Part shown: positions 50,704 through 60,617 of the stretch, piece by piece
Numbering within the stretch: position 1 is the stretch's first letter
Layout: each line of letters opens with the position of its first letter
Assembly (NCBI GenBank): GCA_910587485.1
Contig: CAJUKN010000004.1
Coordinates: 1 to 64,000 of the forward strand
Direction of reading: 5' to 3'
Origin: an uncultured Lachnospira sp.
Lineage (GTDB): Bacteria; Bacillota; Clostridia; Lachnospirales; Lachnospiraceae
DNA: 64,000 bases
Program-made: the position numbers and the translations under genes
Notes under the pieces: model-generated
What the model was told of the DNA's origin: nothing
The model's database searches: none
The model's input: the letters and a program-made list of their open reading frames with translations, nothing else

Positions 50704-53526
50704 TTATTTTATTTTCCCACTAATCCACCACTGTGCTACCAACACAAATGGCAATGTAAAAATACACCATATGGATTCCCTCAATGCTTCCACCAGCCAT
50801 ATTTTACGAATACGACTATCATCTGCACCAATTTGCTTTAACAGATGGTATCGGTCTTTTCTCTTTTTTATTTTACTTTTTGCAACAATCGTTAAAATAA
50901 TTACATCAATAAACATTGCTGCAAGAAGTGTAATTCCATATTGAAGCAAGGCATTAATTGTCCTCGTTCGATACTGGTCTTTTTCTTCTGCAAAGGAGGC
51001 ATATTCAAAACCAGCTTGCTTACAATAAGCAGATAAAATATTATTGGTAGCTGAATAAGTAGCTGACAAATCAAATCGTATAGACATTTGATTATACGCT
51101 AACTGATATGGTGTTTCTTCCTGTGTGATATCTCTTTGCAACATTTCACCTAGCAGCTTTGTTTGACTATCCATAATATTTTTTGCCATATTTTCAGAGG
51201 CAAGTGATGTATAATATCCAAATTTAGGAATAATATCTGCAAATTCTTCACGAATTTTGTCATCAAGAATCACCACGCCTGCTACATAAGGTGAAACACG
51301 TCCCTCAAAACACCATTGATATATTGGTTCATCTACTTTCCATTGTTTAAATTTATCGATTACCATACCAAAAGAAACTTCTTGCCCAATTTTTGTATTT
51401 TCATCTATAAAATAATAATGGTTACTGCCATCTTCAAATCGAGTTGTTACATTTATACCATTGAACAATTTTTTAAATTTAGAAGAATCCCTATATTCGT
51501 CTGCCCCAAAACCAAAATAGAATGGTGTTGCAATATAGTCTATCTTTTTCCCAATCTGTATTGTATCATCATGTGAACCATCTTCTTTTGCATCAAGAAA
51601 CACCAAAATTTGCTCTCCTCTTTCAAAAGCTTCATAATCTATCATATTGTCATCAAGATATGGACAGATTCTATCATATAGTTTTTTGGTAGGCTTTACA
51701 TATTCCGTTGCAAAAAGATATTTATCTTGATACTTTATTTGCGCTTTTGAAAAACCCTGTTCTCTTGTATAATTCATAATCTTTTTTAACCCAAGCTTAT
51801 CATAATCCAACCCTTCCCAGTTCCATATCCTGTTGGATTCAAAATAAGAATAATCAATATTCCCTACTCCTCCTACAGCCTGTAAATCATTTAAAATGGC
51901 TTGCGATATTCCCTCTGTAAGAGCAGTATCCGCATTTCTACAATAAGCACTATTATATATCTTCCATGAGTATATATATATAGAAGTATCTCTTTTCATA
52001 TATTCCTCTAAAGATGGTGTTTGAATTAACTGCGATTTTTTAAATTCATATACATCACCACTACTACTAAATCCTTTATTTTCTCCTATTTTATTAAACA
52101 CATTAAAAATATACTCTTTTACTTCCATATCTTCATTGACTGGATAAGCCACAAAATCAGGTGTGGTATCGTTATCTTGATATGCTTTGTATGCTGTATA
52201 TGTATTCCATATATAAAAAGCAATAACTCCTATCATTGTTAATGAAAATATCCAAATCCCTATATTTAAAAACATTCCATTTGCATGTATAAAACGTCCT
52301 CTCATAATTCGATTGATATTTGTTCCTGTTATCTTTAATTTTGCATGCACTTTTTTCTGCTTACATTGCAAAACCCCTTTTACAGAAATTATTTTTTCTT
52401 TTTCTATATTTTTAACATAAAAAATATAAATTATTTCCTGAATAGCAGCAGTTATCAAAAGAGCAAGCACACATTTTATATATATGGTTGAATCAACATA
52501 ATAAAATAAAACACCTTTTTTTCTCTCAATATTGAAACATATAATTTTTCCTACAAATGCTGCCAAAACAATACCAACCATTGCTGGAATCACTAAAAGA
52601 ATAAAATTTTCCAATGATTCAATCATTCGCATTTGACCTTTTGTCGCGCCAAGCTGCCTCATATGGATATAATTATCATATCTGCTGCAACGATATCCAA
52701 TCAACTGATACGTAATTGCTGCAACGCCAATGACCATAATTAAAATGTACATATAATTATATACAAATTTAGAACCCCATGCCTGATAATCATATACACT
52801 GGTATTATAAGAAATTTGTTTTATGCCAAGTGATGTTATTCCATTATATATTTCAGAGTAATCTGCTGCCTTTACAAAATCTTTTAGTCTATAAATATAT
52901 ACATTAGAAATCGTATTATTGTATTCTTCATAAGCATTTTTTGTAACAATAACGGTTGGACATTGTTTTCCCTTTATCCATGTATTAGTATAATTGTTTA
53001 ATATTCCACTTAGTATAAAATCCTTTGTCGTTCCTTTTGATTTATTACCATACATATCGCTATATGTATTTAATGTTATGGTAATGCCAAGTTCTATATC
53101 GTATCCTAAAAAAATCAACATATTATAATCAAGTGCAATCTCATTGTCTGTCTGCGGTAAATGTCCTTTATCAACTCTGATATTTCCCTGTTTCATAAAC
53201 TCATCTGTCATATAACCAATGCGATAATCGGTACAATTCCACTCTTTGTCATAGATATATGCCGCTGTTCCTGCTTGTGTTGGTTTTTCAAGATAAGGAT
53301 GTTTTAACAGTTCTTCATTTGGTGATTCACTCGAAAATTCGATAATAAACCAATCGCCAAATCGCTGTTTATTATTTGCCATCTGCCAATAGTACATATC
53401 GGTCTGAAAAATCAATACACCTGCTAAAAAAAACATCGCAATCATGGTTGATGCCAATACGCTGATAATCTCTTTTTTGCGCCGAATAATACTTATTATA
53501 ACTAATTTTAGTAAGTTTTCATTCAT
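50704..53526 (-). CDS. FtsX-type ABC permease, C-terminal helix missing
   Basis: A 940-residue membrane protein. One N-terminal helix (about 18-40) and an external loop precede a FtsX domain with three helices near 258-280, 310-335 and 350-372. A fifth helix (about 420-445) precedes a 400-residue external domain, and a second FtsX domain starts at about 865 (ALLQYGITLLAAMFIDVIILTI) but ends after its second helix (IWCIFTLPFVLVAQWWI), so the last helix of the normal layout is absent. It may be a truncated or still functional exporter or signalling unit. It works with the following ATPase. Confidence 0.85.
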   Translation of the reverse strand: MNENLLKLVIISIIRRKKEIISVLASTMIAMFFLAGVLIFQTDMYYWQMANNKQRFGDWFIIEFSSESPNEELLKHPYLEKPTQAGTAAYIYDKEWNCTDYRIGYMTDEFMKQGNIRVDKGHLPQTDNEIALDYNMLIFLGYDIELGITITLNTYSDMYGNKSKGTTKDFILSGILNNYTNTWIKGKQCPTVIVTKNAYEEYNNTISNVYIYRLKDFVKAADYSEIYNGITSLGIKQISYNTSVYDYQAWGSKFVYNYMYILIMVIGVAAITYQLIGYRCSRYDNYIHMRQLGATKGQMRMIESLENFILLVIPAMVGIVLAAFVGKIICFNIERKKGVLFYYVDSTIYIKCVLALLITAAIQEIIYIFYVKNIEKEKIISVKGVLQCKQKKVHAKLKITGTNINRIMRGRFIHANGMFLNIGIWIFSLTMIGVIAFYIWNTYTAYKAYQDNDTTPDFVAYPVNEDMEVKEYIFNVFNKIGENKGFSSSGDVYEFKKSQLIQTPSLEEYMKRDTSIYIYSWKIYNSAYCRNADTALTEGISQAILNDLQAVGGVGNIDYSYFESNRIWNWEGLDYDKLGLKKIMNYTREQGFSKAQIKYQDKYLFATEYVKPTKKLYDRICPYLDDNMIDYEAFERGEQILVFLDAKEDGSHDDTIQIGKKIDYIATPFYFGFGADEYRDSSKFKKLFNGINVTTRFEDGSNHYYFIDENTKIGQEVSFGMVIDKFKQWKVDEPIYQWCFEGRVSPYVAGVVILDDKIREEFADIIPKFGYYTSLASENMAKNIMDSQTKLLGEMLQRDITQEETPYQLAYNQMSIRFDLSATYSATNNILSAYCKQAGFEYASFAEEKDQYRTRTINALLQYGITLLAAMFIDVIILTIVAKSKIKKRKDRYHLLKQIGADDSRIRKIWLVEALRESIWCIFTLPFVLVAQWWISGKIK

Positions 53527-53625
53527 AATCTTTCCTCCTGTATATCAATTATTTTGAAGCTATCAGCTTTTATAAAGATTATAGAACGCAAACCTTACAA
53601 AAAACTTACAAAAAAGAAATAAAAA

Positions 53626-54156
53626 CTATTTTTCTATTTTTGTTTTTTCACTTAACATCAAATATCTTGGAATTATAATTCTAAACTGTGCGCCTCTATA
53701 TTTCGTTGAATTACTGGCATAAATCGAGCCATGATGTGCTTCTATAATCAGTTTTGCCAAATTCAACCCAATTCCTACATGAAATGATGAAGGCGTTTTT
53801 GTTGTATGAAATCGGTCAAATATATTTTCTATGTCCTCTATTTTAATTCCATCACCATTATCACTGATGGAAATGATACATTTATCCTCTTTCTGTATAG
53901 CAAAAACAATAATTTTTCCATCGGATTTTTCTTTTATAAATTCATATGAATTAACCAAAACATTGATAATCGCCTCCCCAATCCATTGCTCATCTGCATA
54001 GAAACTATAATCATTTGTATCTCCTTCAATATTGATTATAACTTTTTCTTTTTCAATACCACTTAAAGCTACAGCTTGTGTCAATATATCACACAAAACC
54101 ACCTTCTGGCTTGTCATAATCACTTTTCCAGACTCCATTCTGCTGATATGAAGCAA
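53626..54156 (-). pseudogene. Remnant of a sensor histidine kinase
   Basis: A 176-residue C-terminal part of a two-component histidine kinase. The dimerisation helix end (LLHISRMESGKV) starts it, and the ATPase domain follows: N box EAIINVLVNSYEF, G1 box ISDNGDGIKIEDIENIFDRF, and G2 box GIGLNLAKLIIEAHHGSI. Reading upstream in frame gives a few more kinase-like residues, then a stop near 54233, so the sensor, membrane helices and phospho-accepting histidine are gone. No response regulator is nearby. It lies directly before the FtsX permease gene and is probably the relic of the module's own kinase. The start codon is TTG with no good ribosome-binding site. Confidence 0.7.
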
Positions 54157-54290
54157 TCTTTTTATAAATGTATTTATTCGATTTACATGGACAAAACAAT
54201 CCTCTATACAATAAGAGCTGCAAACAACTTAATATAATTGTTTACAACTCTTATAAATTCACCAAACAGATATAACTGTTATCTTATATT

Positions 54291-56444
54291 TTATTGTACA
54301 TAGTATTCCATTCTGTAATTATCTTCTTTATCATAATCTATATATGTTATTTTATAAATTGGTTCATTAAAATCAAATTGTATCTTTGCATTTTTTGCAT
54401 CAAGAGCAGCAATACATTTATCTACAATCTCCTCACTTGTCAAATTTGTACCATTGTACTGATTATTTAAAGTATACTTATCTTCAACAGCAGTTACTAC
54501 GGATTCTGTTCTTGTATCCTTTACAGCAGGCGTATCCATACCATTATATTGATTTCCTAAAACAGTATTTTCTTTCACATCTGCATTTACAATTTCAATG
54601 GACAAATCCTCCGCTTTTCCCAAATGAATGGTATCTTGTGTTTTTAAATTTTTCAAAATTTCAATTACTCGATTCATCTCACTGCTGTTCTTTTGTACAC
54701 ACATCTCATTAGTATACTCAACATAACTCTGTGCTGCTTTTGGTGTATCGGATGTAATTGGAAGCTGCGCTTCATACGTTTTCCCTTTTAAATTAAAAGT
54801 TAAACTCATCTGCATAATTGGATTTGGAGTAATCATATGGTTTAGAATCTTCTCATAATCCATGCCATAATACTCTTCCTTATAAATGTTATAAATGCGC
54901 CTTGAATTTTCAACATCCATATAAGCTGAGTTCCAAATGATAGCAGCTTCCTCTGCAATGGGAAGGCTTTTGATTCGTTCCTGATATTTTTCTTCCTTGC
55001 CTGCGGCAGCAGCTATCACATTAATATCATCACTTTTAATATATACTTTTCTATTTGCGCCTATCAAACCATCTTTAACAAAAATATCCATCTTAACATA
55101 ATCACCAGAATTAAATTCCCTAGAATACTGCTTGTTATTTTTGATAATAGAATTGTTATCAGCAATCGCTTTTGCCACAATTTCACAAGTCTGCTTATCT
55201 TTTATCTGAATCCCCTCAATAATACTGTCAAAATAGCTTGTAGGCTGATAACCATACATGGAAGCCTGATTATCAGACATTCCATTAATCTTTATATAAT
55301 CAATACTTTGTGCTTTTGGTGTATATTCTAACATTCCATCTGCCACCGTTCCCACAAGCACGCCAAATATTAAAGATAATACATATGCCATCAAAATAGA
55401 TGGAACACTACGTTGCAATAAACGATTTTTCTTGCCTGTTGTCAACTCATAAACAATAATCACAAATGCTGCGACAATAAAGAACACAACAAGCATAATA
55501 TAATCTCTGTCACTCTCCTCTTCTGCAAATGTAAATATAACACTAATAAAACATATTACAAATCCCAAAGTCATACTGATTGCCATTTGAAGCTTTTTAT
55601 TTAATGCCGACTTTTGTGCAGCTTCACTCTTTCTAAACTTAAATACCAATAATCCTAGTCCCATATATATTAACGCTAATATAAACGTATACAATAAACT
55701 TGAAATAGAAAACATCAAGCTATTATAATCAATACTTACAAACATTCTTAAAATATAACCAGCTACAATATTATGCGCATCATTAATAAACGGAAATATT
55801 TGATAATCACTTACCGTTGGAACTTTCATTGCAGCAAAGGCTTCTATCATAACACATAAAAAGCGTGGCAAAAATATAATCAATCCTGAAAGACAAATAT
55901 TACTAAATATATTGCCTGTAAGCGCACATGCCAATGAAATTGCACTGCCACACAATAAATTTGCTATAAATATACTTAAAAATACTCGAAAAACCATCCA
56001 CATTTCAACAATAAAACAGTCTTTAAATACAGCAAATGTAATTATCAAACAAAGATAAGTCACAACATGTATAATAACCTGCCATGCAAATACGGCGGCA
56101 ATCTTTGAAAAATATAAACATTCTCTTTTATATGGCAATGAATGATAAAAATCACTTGAATTTTTCTTATTCAGAAAACTCCATACAGACAATACCAATA
56201 TTGGAGTAAAAAGAATAAAGGTAATGGAAAGAATGTCAATATTGGAAGCATACACCATCTTCATTGATGCATCTATTTGTTCTTCACCATATAATTTTAT
56301 ATGTTTAAGATAATATAAAGCATCGTTAATCTGTGGAAATACCACAAAAAATAAAGTGACTGCCATACTCAATATTCCTATTACTTTAAGCTGTTTAAAG
56401 GTCTGCCAGAACATATTGACACTAAATATCTTTTTATTATTCAT
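54291..56444 (-). CDS. ABC-2 type membrane protein of the GntR module
   Basis: A 717-residue protein with about ten membrane helices in the first 380 residues and a long external C-terminal part (about 400-717) of mostly beta character. The first 120 residues contain the FYHSLPYKRECLYFSKI motif of ABC-2 permeases partnered with YtrB-type ATPases. GGAGAG precedes the ATG at 56444, which overlaps the end of the ATPase gene by 8 bases. It is the permease of the GntR-ATPase-permease operon 57778-54291, a type that responds to cell-wall-active compounds in relatives (YtrA-like). Confidence 0.85.
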   Translation of the reverse strand: MNNKKIFSVNMFWQTFKQLKVIGILSMAVTLFFVVFPQINDALYYLKHIKLYGEEQIDASMKMVYASNIDILSITFILFTPILVLSVWSFLNKKNSSDFYHSLPYKRECLYFSKIAAVFAWQVIIHVVTYLCLIITFAVFKDCFIVEMWMVFRVFLSIFIANLLCGSAISLACALTGNIFSNICLSGLIIFLPRFLCVMIEAFAAMKVPTVSDYQIFPFINDAHNIVAGYILRMFVSIDYNSLMFSISSLLYTFILALIYMGLGLLVFKFRKSEAAQKSALNKKLQMAISMTLGFVICFISVIFTFAEEESDRDYIMLVVFFIVAAFVIIVYELTTGKKNRLLQRSVPSILMAYVLSLIFGVLVGTVADGMLEYTPKAQSIDYIKINGMSDNQASMYGYQPTSYFDSIIEGIQIKDKQTCEIVAKAIADNNSIIKNNKQYSREFNSGDYVKMDIFVKDGLIGANRKVYIKSDDINVIAAAAGKEEKYQERIKSLPIAEEAAIIWNSAYMDVENSRRIYNIYKEEYYGMDYEKILNHMITPNPIMQMSLTFNLKGKTYEAQLPITSDTPKAAQSYVEYTNEMCVQKNSSEMNRVIEILKNLKTQDTIHLGKAEDLSIEIVNADVKENTVLGNQYNGMDTPAVKDTRTESVVTAVEDKYTLNNQYNGTNLTSEEIVDKCIAALDAKNAKIQFDFNEPIYKITYIDYDKEDNYRMEYYVQ

Positions 56445-57360
56445 TGCTCTTCTCTCCTTTTGATACATCTACATTGTCATACGTATATCCCAATGCTTCC
56501 ATCTCATAAGTAAACACTTCTTCCAAGGACAATGGAAGAACATCCATAATAACTGGATTCATCGCTCTTAGTTTACAAATGGTTTCCTCTCTGTCACCGT
56601 TGACAATCATATTTGCAACCGATGCCTCTTGACGATAACGCGTTACATCAAACTGCTGGAATTTATCTTGATTAAATTCTTCTTTAAACGCCACCTGAAC
56701 CTTAAATTGTGAAGTCTTTAATTCCAACACATCACTGTCAAGCACCAAACCACCTTTATGAAGCAACGACAGATGGTCACAGATATCTTCCAGTTCTCGA
56801 AGTGAATGTGATGTAACAATAACCGTCGCATCTTTATCGACCACATCGCCACATATCAGCTTTTTTACCAGATTTCGCATAACAGGGTCTAATCCATCAA
56901 ATGTCTCATCAAAAAACATATATTTTGCCTTGGTGGAAAGTGTCAGTATAATTGCGACCTGCCTTTTCATGCCTTTAGAAAAGTCTGAAATGCTCTTTGT
57001 GATATCCAATTTAAATAAATTGGATAAATAATAAAATCGTTCATAATCAAATTTATCATATATGGATGCATAAAACTTTGCCATCTTCTTCATAGTTGCA
57101 CCGGGCAAAAAATATAAATCATCCGCAACTAAAGCAATATTATCCTTTATCACAGGATTTTCATAAACATTTTGCCCTTCCATAAACACATATCCGCTGT
57201 CTGCTTTATATATTCCCGCCAATATTCTTAAAAATGTGGACTTTCCTGCACCGTTAGAGCCTACCATACCATATATACAACCGTCGGCTATACTGCAAGA
57301 AATATTATCTAATGCCTTAAAACTATCAAAATTTTTTGATACTCCTTCTACGTTAATCAT
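56437..57360 (-). CDS. ABC transporter ATP-binding protein of the GntR module
   Basis: A 307-residue ATPase. Walker A GSNGAGKST is at about residues 34-42, the Q-loop region VADDLYF near 81, the signature is FSKGMKRQ (about 131-138) in place of LSGGQ, and Walker B YMFFDETFDGLD is at 150-161, with TSHSLREL as switch. The signature change is common in this YtrB-like group. The C-terminal 90 residues form the usual extra domain. The ATG at 57360 follows AAAGG. It overlaps the permease gene by 8 bases and lies 43 bases after the GntR regulator gene. Confidence 0.92.
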   Translation of the reverse strand: MINVEGVSKNFDSFKALDNISCSIADGCIYGMVGSNGAGKSTFLRILAGIYKADSGYVFMEGQNVYENPVIKDNIALVADDLYFLPGATMKKMAKFYASIYDKFDYERFYYLSNLFKLDITKSISDFSKGMKRQVAIILTLSTKAKYMFFDETFDGLDPVMRNLVKKLICGDVVDKDATVIVTSHSLRELEDICDHLSLLHKGGLVLDSDVLELKTSQFKVQVAFKEEFNQDKFQQFDVTRYRQEASVANMIVNGDREETICKLRAMNPVIMDVLPLSLEEVFTYEMEALGYTYDNVDVSKGEKSNE

Positions 57361-57403
57361 TCAAATAACCTTGCCTTTCCAATACCTGAAAATTATGCGT
57401 AAA

Positions 57404-57778
57404 CTAAATTTCAATGCCGCTATACACTTTATTTACAATGTCTATTATCTCCTCTTTATCAATTCCTGCAAAACGCATCTGTCTTACCATATTCGTAAGC
57501 TCTGTCAACTTATCCCGCGATGCTGTCAAAATTACTTCACTTGCTTTATCTGACACAAATGCCCCTTTGCCGGGGACTGTAATAATAAGTTGTTTTCGGT
57601 CTAATTCCGTATATGCCTTTTGAATTGTATTCGGATTAATCGACAATTCAATAGAAAGACTCCTTACCGAAGGCATCTTGTCTCCTGCCCTCAACACACC
57701 AATGAGAATCTTTTCTTCAACCTGATTAATAATCTGTTCGTATACCGGCACCCGTGACATCAGGTCAATTACAAACAT
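57404..57778 (-). CDS. YtrA-like GntR family regulator
   Basis: A 124-residue repressor of the YtrA subfamily. The winged helix spans residues 1-75 (DLMSRVPVYEQIINQVEEKILIGVLRAGDKMPSVRSLSIELSINPNTIQKAYTELD), cut at the recognition helix NTIQKAY. The short C-terminal part is helical and serves dimerisation. It begins the operon GntR-ATPase-permease. A palindrome, TGTATTAATACA, at 57837-57848 just downstream of the predicted start of transcription is its probable operator, so it should repress its own operon. The ATG at 57778 has no strong Shine-Dalgarno: GGCGGATTAA is closest. Confidence 0.91.
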   Translation of the reverse strand: MFVIDLMSRVPVYEQIINQVEEKILIGVLRAGDKMPSVRSLSIELSINPNTIQKAYTELDRKQLIITVPGKGAFVSDKASEVILTASRDKLTELTNMVRQMRFAGIDKEEIIDIVNKVYSGIEI

Positions 57779-57836
57779 AATTTAATCCGCCTTTTCTAAT
57801 TTTTTCAAACTCTTTATGCTAGCTAAGTGTACTATT

Positions 57837-57882
57837 TGTATTAATACAGTTAGATGTTATCATACGCATTTTTATTTGTCAA
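57837..57882 (-). promoter_or_regulatory. Promoter and operator of the GntR module
   Basis: On the minus strand TTGACA (57882-57877), a 17-base spacer and TAACAT (57859-57854) form a sigma-A promoter. The perfect palindrome TGTATTAATACA (57837-57848) lies over the expected start of transcription, where a bound GntR dimer would block it. Confidence 0.72.
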
Positions 57883-57902
57883 CTATATTTTAAAAAAAAG
57901 AA

Positions 57903-57936
57903 AAGCTGTTTCACATCAATCTTTGTGAAACAGCTT
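57903..57936 (-). terminator. Terminator of fucO
   Basis: AAGCTGTTTCAC 57903-57914 pairs perfectly with GTGAAACAGCTT 57925-57936, followed on the minus strand by TTTCTTTTTTTT. Confidence 0.93.
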
Positions 57937-57966
57937 CCTTTTATATCATTGAATCATTGTATTATA

Positions 57967-59115
57967 TTACATAAGCGAAAGATATAATTCTTTAATATCG
58001 GCAACACTTGTATCTCTAGGATTACCCGGTCTGCAAGCATCATCATAAGCAGACTGTGCCAGAAAATCAATATCATCTGCCTTGACAATATCTTTAAGGT
58101 CTGTTGGAATCCCAACATCCTTTGATAATTGCTTTACAGCATCAACTGCTGCTTTTCTTGCTTCATCTAAGCTCATGCTGTCTACTCCCTCAACGCCCAT
58201 AGCTTTAGCGATATCCCTATATTTCTCGCCAGTAGCCGAAGCGTTATATTCCATTACTGTAGGAAGTATAATTGCATTGGCAATACCATGTGGTGTATCA
58301 TAAAGCGCCCCTAAAGGGTGTGCCATCGAATGAACAATACCAAGTCCAACATTAGAAAATCCCATACCTGCTATATATTGACCAAGTGCCATGCCCTCTC
58401 GTCCTTGTGGTGTACTATCAACAGCACCACGAAGGTTTTTAGAAATGATTTCTATAGCTTTTAGATGGAACATATCGCTAAGTTCCCATGCTCCAGCCGT
58501 TATGTACCCCTCAATCGCATGTGTGAGTGCATCCATACCTGTCGCTGCTGTAAGTCCCTTTGGCATTGAAGCCATCATATCTGGGTCAACAATTGCCACA
58601 ACAGGAATATCATGAACATCAACACAAACCATCTTTCTGTTCTTATCTGCATCTGTGATTACATAGTTAATTGTAACCTCAGCCGCTGTACCTGCTGTAG
58701 TTGGAACTGCAATAATAGGAACTGCCTTTTTCTTTGTTGGCGCAACCCCTTCAAGTGAACGAATATCTGCAAACTCTGGATTTTCTACCACGATACCAAT
58801 CGCTTTAGCTGTATCAATAGAGGAACCACCACCGATTGCAATGATGCAGTCAGCCCCACTCTTTTTAAATGTCTCCACACCTGTCTGGACATTTTCAATC
58901 GTAGGATTAGGCTTTATGTTACTATACAATTCATAAGAAATGGATGCTTCATCCAAAACATCTGTCACTTTCTTTGTTACATCAAACCGAATTAAATCAG
59001 GGTCTGAACAAACAAATGCTTTCACAAAGCCTCTGCTTTTTACTTCATTAGCAATCTCCTTGATTGCTCCTACTCCATGATAACTTGTCTCATTGAGTAC
59101 AAATCTGTTTGCCAT
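57967..59115 (-). CDS. fucO: Lactaldehyde reductase / 1,2-propanediol oxidoreductase
   Basis: A 382-residue group III iron-containing alcohol dehydrogenase, close to E. coli FucO along the whole length (for example IPTTAGTAAEVTINYVITD-type and GMGFSNVGLG). The NAD-binding GGGSSIDTAKAIG lies at about 95-107, and the iron ligands are in GMDALTHAIEGY, HSMAHPLG and DTPHGIANA. It reduces lactaldehyde to 1,2-propanediol in fucose or rhamnose fermentation; related enzymes make other alcohols, so the substrate is not certain. AGGAGG precedes the ATG at 59115. A strong terminator follows. No fucose genes are nearby, so it looks monocistronic and general. Confidence 0.92.
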   Translation of the reverse strand: MANRFVLNETSYHGVGAIKEIANEVKSRGFVKAFVCSDPDLIRFDVTKKVTDVLDEASISYELYSNIKPNPTIENVQTGVETFKKSGADCIIAIGGGSSIDTAKAIGIVVENPEFADIRSLEGVAPTKKKAVPIIAVPTTAGTAAEVTINYVITDADKNRKMVCVDVHDIPVVAIVDPDMMASMPKGLTAATGMDALTHAIEGYITAGAWELSDMFHLKAIEIISKNLRGAVDSTPQGREGMALGQYIAGMGFSNVGLGIVHSMAHPLGALYDTPHGIANAIILPTVMEYNASATGEKYRDIAKAMGVEGVDSMSLDEARKAAVDAVKQLSKDVGIPTDLKDIVKADDIDFLAQSAYDDACRPGNPRDTSVADIKELYLSLM

Positions 59116-59303
59116 TCTGAAAAAATCCTCCTTAACTCACGTAATCTATAACAAGCTGCAAGTTCGTTCGCCCTCGAATATGAACCAACTTGTATGTACT
59201 TGTTTTATAAGATTATTATAACACTTTGTTAAGTTTTTGTCATGCTTTTTTTGCATTTATAAATATAAAATTAATTTAATAATTTGCAATGATTCAGCCA
59301 TAC

Positions 59304-59367
59304 AGAATAGATTGTACAATTTATACATAGAACTTACTCACTAAGGATAAATTGTGTAATCTATTCT
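59304..59367. repeat. Imperfect long inverted repeat 3' of the hyp operon
   Basis: A 23-base arm starting AGAATAGATT at 59304 pairs with its near-complement 59345-59367 at 20 of 23 positions. It lies between the fucO start and the hypE stop in a 328-base gap with no gene. No T-tract follows, so it may be a hairpin-end or miniature element rather than a standard terminator. Confidence 0.65.
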
Positions 59368-59443
59368 ATAGGACAAAACGCCTCATATAAAATACGTCAC
59401 CAATCCATTATTATATAATTATAAAAATAGATATTTGCTTAAC

Positions 59444-60439
59444 TTAGCAAATTCGTGGCAGTCCTTCTCCTGTTAATACTTCAAGATTGCGAAGCCCGCC
59501 TATTGACGTTTCCATCAGCAATTTTCCATCACCGTTCTCAATATGTCCAATAATTGCTGCATCATGCCCATATGAACTGCTTTGTATAATTTCAACTGCT
59601 CTCTGGGCATGATTTTTTGATACAATCGCAACCATTTTCCCCTCATTTCCCATATACAATGGGTCAAGTCCCAACAAACCGCAAAAATCTTTTATTGTAT
59701 CCGATACAGGCAGACTATCCTCACAAATAATAAAATTCTTATTTGATGCAACTGCCAATTCTTTTAAAATAGTTGCTAATCCGCCTCTTGTCACATCACG
59801 CATAGCATGTATCTGTATTTTTTCCTCAAGAAGTGCTACAACCATCTGATTTAATGGCGCACAATCACTTTGAATGTGATTTTCAATATTCATTCTGCTG
59901 CTAAGAATTGCCGCATGATGTTCTCCCAATTTTCCAGATACAATAATACAATCTCCTTGTTCACAACGTCTTGCACCCAATTCTTCCTGCTCTTTATCAA
60001 TAAAGCCAACACCTGTTGTATTAATATAGATATCGCCTTTTCCATTAACTACTTTGGTATCTCCTGCAACAATCAAAACATTTGCTTCTCTTGCAGTCTC
60101 TCCCATTGACTGTGCAATCGTTTTTAAGGAATCTATGGATGCACCTTCTTCAATAATAAAACCACATGTTAAATATTTCGGCATTGCACCTCTCATAAGT
60201 AAATCATTGACTGTGCCACAAATACAAAGCCTTCCGATATCACCACCCGGAAATTCAGTAGGTGTCACCACAAAACTATCTGTAGTTAGTGCTATTTTAT
60301 GACTTCCACAAACAATGGTACTATCTTCCATCTGGCTTAAATATTCATTGCCAAACGCAGTGGCAAAAACCTCATCAATTAATTTTTCTGTTTCCAGACC
60401 TCCGCTGCCATGCGCCATTGTCACATAATTTTTACTCAT
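59444..60439 (-). CDS. hypE: [NiFe]-hydrogenase maturation protein HypE
   Basis: A 331-residue enzyme that dehydrates its carbamoylated C-terminal cysteine to thiocyanate, the source of the cyanide ligands of the [NiFe] site. The start MAHGSGG, the ATP-binding TTDSFVV and GDTKVV segments and the closing EGLPRIC, with the essential terminal Cys, are all intact. GGGGATTAAA precedes the ATG at 60439. It is last in the hypF-hypC-hypD-hypE order. The gap to hypD is 178 bases and contains a family C hairpin, so it may be translated from a processed or separately controlled transcript. Confidence 0.95.
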   Translation of the reverse strand: MSKNYVTMAHGSGGLETEKLIDEVFATAFGNEYLSQMEDSTIVCGSHKIALTTDSFVVTPTEFPGGDIGRLCICGTVNDLLMRGAMPKYLTCGFIIEEGASIDSLKTIAQSMGETAREANVLIVAGDTKVVNGKGDIYINTTGVGFIDKEQEELGARRCEQGDCIIVSGKLGEHHAAILSSRMNIENHIQSDCAPLNQMVVALLEEKIQIHAMRDVTRGGLATILKELAVASNKNFIICEDSLPVSDTIKDFCGLLGLDPLYMGNEGKMVAIVSKNHAQRAVEIIQSSSYGHDAAIIGHIENGDGKLLMETSIGGLRNLEVLTGEGLPRIC

Positions 60440-60496
60440 TTTAATCCCCATTCCGAAGCGTAGTATACGAAATTGCGCAAATATTGTCACATCAAG

Positions 60497-60526
60497 CCTT
60501 ATTTGTGACGCTTCAGCACAAATAAG
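60497..60526. repeat. Hairpin repeat family C between hypD and hypE
   Basis: CTTATTTGTG 60498-60507 pairs perfectly with CACAAATAAG 60517-60526 around ACGCTTCAG. This is the clearest member of the family and is closest to the element at 30101. Confidence 0.72.
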
Positions 60527-60617
60527 TGACAAAGTTGTTTATTTATAAAAAAAATAAATTCATTAACATTATTTTTCACATAAATCCCTACTTGTGTATT
60601 ACTTTATCAGAAAATAT

